This document shows, one piece after another, positions 9,661-18,566 of a stretch of DNA of 64,000 nucleotides. Made by a program: the position numbers and the translations under genes. The stretch comes from Chitinophagaceae bacterium (GTDB lineage: Bacteria > Bacteroidota > Bacteroidia > Chitinophagales > Chitinophagaceae), in the NCBI GenBank assembly GCA_004028795.1, contig SAIW01000009.1, positions 186,001 through 250,000 of the forward strand, read 5' to 3'. The notes below the pieces were generated by a model. That model was not told the DNA's origin. It saw only the letters and a list, made by a program, of their open reading frames with translations, and did no database searches. The number at the start of each line of letters is the position of its first letter. Within the stretch, counting starts at the first letter, position 1.

Positions 9661-12147
9661 ATGAAACAGCGTAAAACCATTTGCAAAAAAATAGTAATCT
9701 TTTTTATATCCATATCTGTTACAGTAACATTAAGCAATGCCCAAATAAAACCCGCTTTAAAACTGTGGTATAATAAGCCTTCCGGAAAAACATGGGAGAA
9801 TGCATTGCCTATTGGCAACGGAAGACTTGGTGCTATGGTTTATGGTAATGTTGAAACAGAAACGATTCAGTTAAATGAACACACACTGTGGAGTGGAAGT
9901 CCTAACCGAAATGATAACCCCTTAGCTTTTGACTCATTAAATGCAATAAGAAAATTAATTTTTGAAGGAAAGCAAAAGCAGGCCGAACAGTTAACCAATA
10001 AAGTTATTATTAGTAAAAAATCTCAAGGGCAAATATTTGAACCGGCAGGGGAATTAAATTTATCCTTCCCTAATCAAACAAACTATACCGATTATTATCG
10101 TGAACTTGATATTGAAAAAGCAATTGCCAAAACAACTTATAAAGTTGGTGATGTTGTTTATACAAGAGAAGTATTAGCTTCCTTTCCTGACCGTGTTGTT
10201 GTAATGCACTTAACTGCAAGTAAAGCAAACAGTATTTCACTTACTGCTTTTTATACAACACCGCAATCAAATGTTGTAGTAAAAACAAATCAGTCAAAGC
10301 AATTAACTTTTGCAGGTACTACTATGGATCATGAAACTGTAAAAGGTATGGTTCGTTATAAAGGTATTGTTGAGTTTAAAACAAATGGCGGTGCTTCTTC
10401 TTTAACTGATTCAACTATCACAATTACCAATGCAAATGAAGTAACCATTTATATTTCCATTGCAACTAATTTTAATAATTACTTAGATATTAGCGGTAAT
10501 GAAAATGAAAGGGCTGCATCTTATCTTTCAAAAGCAATAGCAAAATCATTTGCAGACATACAGAAAGCACATATTACAGCATATCAAAAATATTTCAATC
10601 GTGTAAAATTAGACTTGGGTACAACCGAAGCAGCTAATTTTCCTACTGATGAACGTTTAAAAAATTTCAACTCAACATCAGACCCTCAATTTGTTTCTAT
10701 CTATTATCAATTCGGTCGTTATCTGTTAATCTCGTCATCGCAACCGGGCGGACAAGCAGCTAATCTGCAAGGTATCTGGAACAATAAATTACGCCCTTCA
10801 TGGGATAGTAAATACACCATTAATATTAATGCTGAAATGAATTACTGGCCCGCAGAAAAAACCAATCTTTCAGAACTGCATGAACCTTTTTTACACATGG
10901 TTAAAGAAATGTCTGCTACAGGCGAGCAAACTGCAAAAACGATGTACGGTGCAAGAGGTTGGGTAGCACATCATAACACAGATATATGGCGTGCAACAGG
11001 TGCTGTGGATGGTGCATTCTGGGGTGCATGGAGTAATGGTGGCGGATGGAGCAGCCAACATTTGTGGGAGCATTATTTGTACACGGGAGATAAGTCTTTC
11101 TTAGAATCATGTTACCCTGTTTTAAAAGGAGCTGCTTTATTTTATGTTGATTATTTAGTTGAGCATCCAACATTAAAATGGTTGGTAATTAATCCAGATG
11201 AGTCACCCGAAAATGCACCAAAAGCTCATCAAGGTTCTTCTTTAGATGCGGGTGTTACTATGACGAATCAAATTATTTTTGATGTGTTTAACAGTACCAT
11301 CAGAGCAGCAGAATTATTACATAAGGATGCAAAGTTTATTGATACCTTAAAACAAGTTCGCAGTCGTTTAGCACCCATGCATATCGGCCAGTATAATCAA
11401 TTACAGGAATGGTTAGATGATATTGATAATCCGAATGACAACCATCGGCATATTTCTCATTTATACGGCTTATTTCCATCCAATCAAATATCAGCTTATC
11501 GTACACCTCAATTGTTCATCGCAGCAAAAAATACATTACTGCAACGTGGCGATGTATCAACAGGATGGAGTATGGGCTGGAAAGTAAACTGGTGGGCAAG
11601 AATGCTGGATGGTAACCATGCTTATAAATTAATACAAGGGCAATTAACACCATTAGGAGTAAAGAGAGAAGGCGGCGGAACATATAATAATTTATTTGAT
11701 GCTCATCCTCCGTTTCAGATTGATGGAAACTTTGGTTGCACTTCGGGCATAACAGAAATGTTAGTGCAAAGTGCAGACGGTGCCGTTCATTTATTACCTG
11801 CATTACCTGATGTATGGGAAAAACAAGGAACATTAAGTGGCATAAAAGCTATTGGTGGTTTTGAAATAGTAAGAATGGAATGGAAAGATGGTAAATTAAG
11901 TAAAGCAATTATTAAGTCTACTCTCGGCGGTAATCTTCGTTTAAGAACTCCCAATGCAATCAAATCAACTGATGGTGTTATAAAAACAGCAACAGGTGAA
12001 AATAAAAATCCATTCTATAAAATTATTGCAACGCATGAACCTGTTATTTCACCTAAAGCAACCATCACAGCACCCGAGATTAAACAAACTCTGTTATACG
12101 ATATAGCTACACAGGCAGGAAAAACATACACTTTCATTGCACAATAA
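9661..12147 (+). CDS. GH95 alpha-L-fucosidase or alpha-L-galactosidase, exported
   Basis: 828 residues with a signal peptide ending LSNAQ, then the GH95 start WYNKPSGKTWENALPIGNGR and QLNEHTLWSG. The catalytic (alpha/alpha)6 barrel shows ININAEMNYWPAE, carrying the two Asn residues that activate the water in the inverting mechanism, NPDESPEN with the probable acid Glu, and PFQIDGNFG with the conserved Asp. Length fits the family. GH95 members cut alpha-1,2-fucose, but some from xylan loci of gut Bacteroides cleave alpha-L-galactose from glucuronoarabinoxylan, which fits this neighbourhood better than host glycans. It follows GH97 by 40 bases and precedes GH43 by 20 bases, so co-transcription is likely. 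Confidence 0.93.
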   Translation: MKQRKTICKKIVIFFISISVTVTLSNAQIKPALKLWYNKPSGKTWENALPIGNGRLGAMVYGNVETETIQLNEHTLWSGSPNRNDNPLAFDSLNAIRKLIFEGKQKQAEQLTNKVIISKKSQGQIFEPAGELNLSFPNQTNYTDYYRELDIEKAIAKTTYKVGDVVYTREVLASFPDRVVVMHLTASKANSISLTAFYTTPQSNVVVKTNQSKQLTFAGTTMDHETVKGMVRYKGIVEFKTNGGASSLTDSTITITNANEVTIYISIATNFNNYLDISGNENERAASYLSKAIAKSFADIQKAHITAYQKYFNRVKLDLGTTEAANFPTDERLKNFNSTSDPQFVSIYYQFGRYLLISSSQPGGQAANLQGIWNNKLRPSWDSKYTININAEMNYWPAEKTNLSELHEPFLHMVKEMSATGEQTAKTMYGARGWVAHHNTDIWRATGAVDGAFWGAWSNGGGWSSQHLWEHYLYTGDKSFLESCYPVLKGAALFYVDYLVEHPTLKWLVINPDESPENAPKAHQGSSLDAGVTMTNQIIFDVFNSTIRAAELLHKDAKFIDTLKQVRSRLAPMHIGQYNQLQEWLDDIDNPNDNHRHISHLYGLFPSNQISAYRTPQLFIAAKNTLLQRGDVSTGWSMGWKVNWWARMLDGNHAYKLIQGQLTPLGVKREGGGTYNNLFDAHPPFQIDGNFGCTSGITEMLVQSADGAVHLLPALPDVWEKQGTLSGIKAIGGFEIVRMEWKDGKLSKAIIKSTLGGNLRLRTPNAIKSTDGVIKTATGENKNPFYKIIATHEPVISPKATITAPEIKQTLLYDIATQAGKTYTFIAQ

Positions 12148-12167
12148 TTCAAAAAAATTTATAGTAT

Positions 12168-13844
12168 ATGAGAATAAAAAATAAAATAGTAGCGGGTTTA
12201 TTAGCAGGTAGTTTATTAAATGTATTATTTGCTGTTGCACAAACAACAACTTTGGTAAACCCCATTTTAAGTGGCTTTTATCCCGATCCTACAATAGTAA
12301 AAGTTGACAATGACTATTATCTGGTTAACTCAACGTTCTCTTATTTTCCCGGGCTTCCTGTGTGGCATAGCAAGGATTTAAAAAACTGGAAGCAAATAGG
12401 AAATGTAATCAGCAGAACATCGCAAATGGATTTTGCCGGAGAACGTATGACAAGAGGTTTGTTTGCACCCGGCATAAGTTATTACAATGGCACATTTTAT
12501 CTTACCTGTACCGATATAGACCACGAAGGCAATTTTGTTGTTACAGCAAAAAACCCTGCCGGTCCGTGGAGCAACCCAGTAAAACTTCCGCAAGTAAAAG
12601 GTATAGACCCATCCATATTTTTTGATGATAATGGCAAAGCTTATGTTGTGTACAACAGCGATGCACCTGATTATAAACCGTTGTATTCAGGACATCGCAC
12701 TATTAAAATTTATGAGTTTGACCCCGTTAATTTAAAAGTAATTGGCGAGGAAAAAATTGTTGTAAACGGTGGTGTTGATATTACAAAAAAACCTGTTTGG
12801 ATTGAAGGCCCCCATATTCTTAAAAGAAACGGATGGTATTATTTATATGCAGCAGAAGGTGGTACTTCAGTAAATCATTCTCAGGTTGTATTCCGCAGTA
12901 AAGCTGTTTGGGGGCCTTATATTCCTTATGAAAAAAATCCGATTCTTACGCAAAGAGGTTTGCCTGAGGATAGAAAAAATCCTGTAACATCTACAGGTCA
13001 TGCTCAGTTTGTTGAAGGACCTGATAGAAAAACTTATGCAGTGTTTTTAGGATGCAGGCCTTATAAAGAAGATTATTACAATACAGGCAGAGAAACATTT
13101 ATAGCTCCTGTAGAATGGAAAGATGAATGGCCGGTAATTATTCCCGCAGGAGATGAAGTAAAATATACTTATACAGCAAATTTTAAAGAAGTAAAACAAG
13201 CAAATGCTTTACCGCAAAGCGGCAATTTTGAGTACACACTTAAATTTGAAAAACAACTTGATCCTTCACTAAGTTTTTTAAGAAGTTGCGACAGTAGTTC
13301 TTTCTTTTTAAGTAAAGAAGCCGGGCTTACTTTAAAACTTAAACCAGAAATAATTAACGCATTTGATATTGCTTCTTTTATAGGTAAACGCCAACAACAT
13401 TTATTCTGCAGTGCAGTAACAGAATTAAGTTTTACACCATCAGCAGAAAACGAACATGCAGGCTTGGTAATATTTCAGGATGAAAAACATTTTTATTTCA
13501 TCAGCAAAACTATCAGTAACGGTACACCTGTATTGCAATTATTGAAAAGTAATGCAGATGGTAAAACCAATGAAGTAATTATAGCTGTTCCGATTGACAG
13601 TGAAAAAGTACAATTAAGAATTGATGCTGAAGGTGAATTCTACAGTTTCTATTACGCCACAGAAACAAATAAATGGAAGGTTTTAAAAGATAAAGTAGAT
13701 GGTAAATTTTTAAGTACACATGTTGCAGGTGGATTTATAGGAAGTTTTTTCGGAATGTATGCAACATCATCCGGCAAAAGCAGTAATAATAAAGCTTCCT
13801 TTAAATACTTGCGATATAGTGGTAACGACCCTGTTTATAAGTAA
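12168..13844 (+). CDS. GH43 beta-xylosidase/arabinofuranosidase with C-terminal beta-sandwich, exported
   Basis: 558 residues with a signal peptide ending FAVAQ. The propeller shows GFYPDPTIVKVDNDYYLVNS with Asp40 as base, GIDPSIFFDDNG with Asp147, and WIEGPHILKRNGWYYL with Glu213 as acid. Residues from about 345 form the concanavalin-like C-terminal domain (PF17851 type) typical of two-domain beta-xylosidases. The NPILSGFYPDP opening matches the large group of bacterial xylosidase/arabinofuranosidases close to GH43 subfamily 12. It should release xylose or arabinose from xylo-oligosaccharides outside the cytoplasm. It is tightly spaced with the GH95 gene upstream and 44 bases from the next GH43 gene. 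Confidence 0.92.
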   Translation: MRIKNKIVAGLLAGSLLNVLFAVAQTTTLVNPILSGFYPDPTIVKVDNDYYLVNSTFSYFPGLPVWHSKDLKNWKQIGNVISRTSQMDFAGERMTRGLFAPGISYYNGTFYLTCTDIDHEGNFVVTAKNPAGPWSNPVKLPQVKGIDPSIFFDDNGKAYVVYNSDAPDYKPLYSGHRTIKIYEFDPVNLKVIGEEKIVVNGGVDITKKPVWIEGPHILKRNGWYYLYAAEGGTSVNHSQVVFRSKAVWGPYIPYEKNPILTQRGLPEDRKNPVTSTGHAQFVEGPDRKTYAVFLGCRPYKEDYYNTGRETFIAPVEWKDEWPVIIPAGDEVKYTYTANFKEVKQANALPQSGNFEYTLKFEKQLDPSLSFLRSCDSSSFFLSKEAGLTLKLKPEIINAFDIASFIGKRQQHLFCSAVTELSFTPSAENEHAGLVIFQDEKHFYFISKTISNGTPVLQLLKSNADGKTNEVIIAVPIDSEKVQLRIDAEGEFYSFYYATETNKWKVLKDKVDGKFLSTHVAGGFIGSFFGMYATSSGKSSNNKASFKYLRYSGNDPVYK

Positions 13845-13888
13845 ACCTGATTATTAAAATAAAATTTAATTCGTAACAAAAGAAAGCA

Positions 13889-15478
13889 ATGAAAAAAATT
13901 ATTACAGCCTTAGTATTTACTGCATTCCTTTTTTTGTTTTCTTCTTTATCAGCTCAAGAAAATAAAAAAGCAACCAACCCTGTAATTTTTGCTGATGTTC
14001 CTGATATGTCAATGATAAGAGTTGGAGATACTTATTACATGAGTAGTACAACGATGCATATGAACCCCGGTGTGCCTATTATGAAATCGAAAGATTTAGT
14101 AAACTGGCAATTGATAAATTATGCTTATGATACTTTAGCCAATGTAGATGCATTAAACCTTACCAATGGTAAAAGCACATACGGCAGAGGCTCATGGGCA
14201 AGCAGTATACGTTTTCATAACGGAACATTTTATGTAACCACATTTGCTCAAACAACGGGTAAAACATATATCTATTCTACAAAAGATATTGAGAAAGGCT
14301 CTTGGAAATCGGTTTCTTTCAAACCTGCTTATCACGATCATTCATTGTTTTTTGATGATGATGGAAAAGTTTATATGCTGTATGGTAATGGTAAATTAAA
14401 TCTTATTGAGTTGAATGAAGATTTATCAGGCGTTAAAGAAGGTGGTGTTAATCAGGTAGCAATAGAAAATGCAAGTGCACCCAGCCAGATTGAAGGCAGA
14501 AGAGGTGGCTTAGGTGCCGAAGGCTCTCAGTTATATAAAGTAAATGGTAAATATTATTTGTTCAACATTACATGGCCTCCGGGCAGTATGCGTACAGTAG
14601 TTATACACAGAGCCGATAAAATTACCGGACCTTGGGAAGGAAAGGTTGGCTTACAGGATTTAGGAGTTGCTCAGGGTGGTTTAATTGATATGCCAAACGG
14701 ACAATGGTACGCTTATTTGTTCAGAGACTTTGGTGCTGTAGGTCGTATTCCTTATTTAGTTCCTGTTAAATGGCAGGATGGTTGGCCAGTATTAGGCGAA
14801 AATGGTAAAGTACCTGAAACACTTAATTTGCCCGCAAGTAAAGGGCTTATTCCGGGTATTGTAAATTCAGACGATTTCAACCGAAAAAAAGGAGACCGGG
14901 CATTACCATTGGCATGGCAATGGAATCATAATCCTGATAATAGTTTATGGTCTGTTACTGCAAGAAAAGGGTTTTTACGCTTAACAACAGGAAGAATAGA
15001 CTCGAATTTTTTGCAGGCAAGAAATTCATTAACACAACGCACAATCGGCCCTGTTTGTTCAGGTTCAATATTAATAGATGTTGCTAATATGAAAGATGGT
15101 GACTTTGCAGGTTTAGGTTTATTACAGAAAAATTATGGCTTATTAGGTGTTCGCATGGAAGGTGATAAAAAACTGATTGTAATGATTAATGCAAGCACCG
15201 GAAAACCTGAAGAAGCACAAACAATTCCGCTTTTACAAAAAACTGTTTTGTTTAAAGCTGAATGCAACTTTACAGATAAAAAAGATGTTGCCAACTTCTT
15301 TTATAGTCTTGATGGAAAAGCATGGTCGCCGATTGGTACACAACTTAAAATGGCTTATACTATTCCGCAGTTTATCGGCTATCGGTTTGCCTTATTTAAT
15401 TATGCTACTAAAGAAACAGGAGGTTATGCAGATTTTGATTACTTCCATATAACAGATACAATATCAGGGGTTAAATAA
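13889..15478 (+). CDS. GH43 glycosidase with C-terminal beta-sandwich, exported
   Basis: 529 residues with a signal peptide ending LSAQ. FADVPDMSMIRVGDTYYMSS carries Asp39 in the base position; the usual Pro after this Asp is Met here. AYHDHSLFFDDDGK has Asp150 and GLGAEGSQLYKVNGKYYL has Glu211 as acid, in the form AEG rather than the commoner IEGP. Residues from about 330 form a PF17851-like domain. This looks like the group of Bacteroidota GH43 proteins with a DVPDxSxIRVGDTYY opening, annotated as beta-xylosidases. It is divergent from the preceding GH43, so it is probably not a recent duplicate. Exact activity is unknown. Confidence 0.88.
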   Translation: MKKIITALVFTAFLFLFSSLSAQENKKATNPVIFADVPDMSMIRVGDTYYMSSTTMHMNPGVPIMKSKDLVNWQLINYAYDTLANVDALNLTNGKSTYGRGSWASSIRFHNGTFYVTTFAQTTGKTYIYSTKDIEKGSWKSVSFKPAYHDHSLFFDDDGKVYMLYGNGKLNLIELNEDLSGVKEGGVNQVAIENASAPSQIEGRRGGLGAEGSQLYKVNGKYYLFNITWPPGSMRTVVIHRADKITGPWEGKVGLQDLGVAQGGLIDMPNGQWYAYLFRDFGAVGRIPYLVPVKWQDGWPVLGENGKVPETLNLPASKGLIPGIVNSDDFNRKKGDRALPLAWQWNHNPDNSLWSVTARKGFLRLTTGRIDSNFLQARNSLTQRTIGPVCSGSILIDVANMKDGDFAGLGLLQKNYGLLGVRMEGDKKLIVMINASTGKPEEAQTIPLLQKTVLFKAECNFTDKKDVANFFYSLDGKAWSPIGTQLKMAYTIPQFIGYRFALFNYATKETGGYADFDYFHITDTISGVK

Positions 15479-15512
15479 TTTTTTAATATTAAAAATATTT
15501 GCTTACCATAAA

Positions 15513-16991
15513 ATGCTTGTTATGAAAAAACTATTTAGTTGCTTATCAATTATTTATGGATTGTGTTTATTGTTAGCATGTACCGATAAAAAAGAAAAGC
15601 AAATCGCTGCAAATGAAAATTGGTTAAAAGTTTCAGGTGAAAAAATTGTAAATCAAAAAGGTGATACAGTTATTTTAAGGGGCTTTGGCTTGGGTGGAAT
15701 GTTGCATATGGAAAATTTTATTGATGGTTATACAGGCAACGAAGAAGCCATGCGTGAAGGATTAAAAAAAGTATTAGGAGAAAAAAAATATAATCTCTAC
15801 TTCGATAATTTTTTTAAAAGCTATTTTACAGAACCTGATGCAGCTTACATTCAAAGTTTAGGACTAAATCTTGTTCGTATTCCAATCAACTATCATCTCT
15901 TTGAAGATGATATGAACCCGCGTATTATTAAAGAAGAAACATTTGCCTACCTTGATACTGTAATAGCGTTATGTGCAAGACATCATATTTATACAATTAT
16001 AGATTTACATGCTTTTCCCGGTTCGCAGAATCAGCATTGGCATAGTGATAACCCAACACATGTTGCATCATTCTGGTTGCATAAAGATTTTCAGGACAGA
16101 GCTCTCAATCTTTGGGAAGCCATTGCCAAACATTACAAAAAAAATGCCTGGGTTGCAGGTTATGATGTAATGAATGAGCCTGCAGAACCTTCAGGCGAAA
16201 AAATGGTTCCTTATTATAAAAAATTATATGATGCCATAAGAAAAATTGATGAGGGCCATATCATTTTTCTTGAAGGGGATAAGTATGCAACACAATTTGA
16301 TAAGTTTACAGAGATATGGAATAATGTTGTTTATACTAATCATGATTATGCAACACCCGGTTTTATTTCGGGTGGAGACTATCCCGGTATTACAGGTAAC
16401 AGGTTTTATAACAGAGATACACTTGAACATGATTTTTTGCAAAAAAGTGAATTTATGTTTTCGCATAAAGTACCGCTTTGGGTAGGAGAGTTTGGTCCGG
16501 TATACACCGGAGACTCATTGAAAGATGAAATGCGTTATCAAATATTAAAAGACCAGTTAGCATATTATAATAAATACAAAGTAAGCTGGTGTATTTGGTT
16601 ATATAAGGATATGGGTTTACAAGCCATTATGCACCAGAATGATAGTACACCTTATATGAAGTTGGTTAAACAATTTCTGCATCGCAAAGATTCACTCGGT
16701 GCCGATGCATGGGGCTCTACAGATAAAAATATAAGAACAACAATTGAACCCTTAGAAAAATTAGTAAGTAAAGAATTCCCAAACTATAATCCTTATCCAA
16801 ACGGGGCTAACCGAGATATAGCATTGCTTGTAAGGCATATACTTATTTCGGAAGCGTTGTTACCAGAGTATTGCAATTTGTTTAAAAATTTAAGTGATGA
16901 ACAGGTGTTAGCATTGGCACAATCATTCAGATTTGAAAATAATGTTAAGCGTAAAAGATTAGAGGATATTTTAACAGGTAAAGAAAAATAA
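15513..16991 (+). CDS. GH5 family glycosidase, lipoprotein
   Basis: 492 residues. Either ATG 15513 or ATG 15522 may start; both give a lipoprotein signal with LLLACT as lipobox, so the enzyme is probably membrane anchored. GH5 features: NLVRIPINYHLF, IIDLHAFPGSQN, YDVMNEPAEP with acid/base Glu222, and LWVGEFGPVY with nucleophile Glu326. Between residues 60 and 100 there is an acidic, lysine-rich stretch containing YNLYFDNFFKSYFTEPDA, seen in GH5 members of the exo-glucanase-like branch. A helical tail follows residue 400. I cannot assign the subfamily, so the substrate (xylan, glucan or an arabinofuranosyl branch) stays open. Confidence 0.85.
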   Translation: MLVMKKLFSCLSIIYGLCLLLACTDKKEKQIAANENWLKVSGEKIVNQKGDTVILRGFGLGGMLHMENFIDGYTGNEEAMREGLKKVLGEKKYNLYFDNFFKSYFTEPDAAYIQSLGLNLVRIPINYHLFEDDMNPRIIKEETFAYLDTVIALCARHHIYTIIDLHAFPGSQNQHWHSDNPTHVASFWLHKDFQDRALNLWEAIAKHYKKNAWVAGYDVMNEPAEPSGEKMVPYYKKLYDAIRKIDEGHIIFLEGDKYATQFDKFTEIWNNVVYTNHDYATPGFISGGDYPGITGNRFYNRDTLEHDFLQKSEFMFSHKVPLWVGEFGPVYTGDSLKDEMRYQILKDQLAYYNKYKVSWCIWLYKDMGLQAIMHQNDSTPYMKLVKQFLHRKDSLGADAWGSTDKNIRTTIEPLEKLVSKEFPNYNPYPNGANRDIALLVRHILISEALLPEYCNLFKNLSDEQVLALAQSFRFENNVKRKRLEDILTGKEK

Positions 16992-17031
16992 AAAATCAGT
17001 AAATAATTTTTCATATAAAATAACTGATAAT

Positions 17032-18378
17032 ATGCGTAAATATTTTTCCCTTTTGTGTATTGCAGCTTCTGTTTTTATGGCAGGTAATGTGAATGCCCAA
17101 AACCCTATTGTAAGAAATCAATATTCGGCAGATCCTTCTGCAAGAGTGTTTGGAGACAAAGTTTATGTTTTCCCTTCTCATGATATTCTGGCAACTCCCG
17201 GTAAAGGCCGTGTAGGTTGGTTTTGTATGGAAGATTATCATGTTTTTTCTTCATCTGACTTAACAGATTGGACAGATCATGGGATGATTGTAAGCCAAAC
17301 AACAACTCCGTGGACAAAACCCGATGCTTATAACATGTGGGCACCGGATTGTATTGAGAAAAACGGAAAATACTATTTCTATTTTCCGGCATCACCAAAA
17401 GATTCTTCTTACGGAAGAGGCTTCGCAATTGGTGTAGCCATTGCAGATAAACCGGAAGGCCCTTATACACCTCAACCTACGCCGATTAAAGGAGTGCATG
17501 GTATAGACCCCAATGTTTTTATTGATAAAAAAGATGGACAGGCTTATTTATACTGGGCACAAGGCAATATTTATGCAGCCAGATTAAAACCCAATATGGT
17601 TGAATTAGATTCTGATGTAAAAACATTGGCAGAACTGCCAACAAAAGGTTTGAAAGAAGGCCCCTATATGTTTGAAAGAAATGGTATTTATTATCTTACT
17701 TATCCGCATGTAGAAAATAAAACAGAAAGATTGGAATATGCAATGGGGAATAATCCTTTTGGCCCTTTTAAAATTGCCGGAGCTATTATGGATGAGTCAG
17801 CATCTGGCTGTTGGACGAATCATCATTCCATCATTCAATTTAAAAATCAATGGTATTTATTTTATCATGATAAAGACTATTCACCCAATTTTGATAAAGC
17901 ACGTTCAATAAGGGCAGATAGTTTATCATTCAATCCCGATAGCACTATTAGTAAAGTTATTCCAACATTAAGAGGTATCGGAATTACCGCAGCTACCAAA
18001 GAAATTCAGATTGACAGATATTCTAAAATAGCAGATAAAGGCATCAGCATTTCTTTCATTGATACTACCAATAAATTTTTAGGTTGGAAAACAAGCTTTG
18101 CACAGCAAGGAGCTTGGATACAATACAATACAGTAGATTTTGGAATAAAGCCATTAAAGTCGGTTATAGTAAAGGCAGTTTCTACCGAAGGAGGTATTTT
18201 GCAAATAAGAGTTAACAGTATTGATGGACCTGTAATTGCAGAAGTTAAAATTTCAAAAACTAATGATTGGAAAATAAATACTGCCGGTATAACCAAACAG
18301 CAAACAGGTATTAAGCATTTATTCATCGTTTCTAAAGATGGAAAACCTGTAGATGTTGATTGGGTTAAGTTTCAATAA
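17032..18378 (+). CDS. GH43 glycosidase with C-terminal CBM6-like domain, exported
   Basis: 448 residues with a signal peptide ending NVNAQ. The catalytic residues are Asp34 (YSADPSARV), Asp159 (GIDPNVFID) and Glu209 (KEGPYMFERNGIYYL). The propeller ends near residue 310, followed by a CBM6-like module beginning EIQIDRYSKIAD and ending DVDWVKFQ. The opening NQYSADPSARVFGDKVYVFPSHD resembles the cytoplasmic GH43 at 39361-40398 (YTADPSAHVFNGKIYIYPSHD), so the two share a subfamily-like core, one exported with a binding module and one not. Probable beta-xylosidase or arabinofuranosidase on arabinoxylan. It ends the plus-strand hydrolase run and is convergent with GH39. Confidence 0.9.
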   Translation: MRKYFSLLCIAASVFMAGNVNAQNPIVRNQYSADPSARVFGDKVYVFPSHDILATPGKGRVGWFCMEDYHVFSSSDLTDWTDHGMIVSQTTTPWTKPDAYNMWAPDCIEKNGKYYFYFPASPKDSSYGRGFAIGVAIADKPEGPYTPQPTPIKGVHGIDPNVFIDKKDGQAYLYWAQGNIYAARLKPNMVELDSDVKTLAELPTKGLKEGPYMFERNGIYYLTYPHVENKTERLEYAMGNNPFGPFKIAGAIMDESASGCWTNHHSIIQFKNQWYLFYHDKDYSPNFDKARSIRADSLSFNPDSTISKVIPTLRGIGITAATKEIQIDRYSKIADKGISISFIDTTNKFLGWKTSFAQQGAWIQYNTVDFGIKPLKSVIVKAVSTEGGILQIRVNSIDGPVIAEVKISKTNDWKINTAGITKQQTGIKHLFIVSKDGKPVDVDWVKFQ

Positions 18379-18566
18379 AAAAGCAGTTTTAACCAGTATC
18401 AAAAAAAAGATAAGGGGATAAGTTTTATAACAGACTATCTTAACGCAGAAGTTCATTTTTTAAAGTTGCAATAATTGGTGTTATAAAACATTCGAAATAA
18501 AAGATTTTAATAAGTAAATCCTTTCTGCTATTACATCTGTAGGAATTATAATTTACTTTCAAGGAA

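Noticed and set aside
18379-18566. Bidirectional terminator between the convergent GH43 and GH39 genes
   Set aside because: No stem of more than a few bases followed by a T-run was found in either direction.
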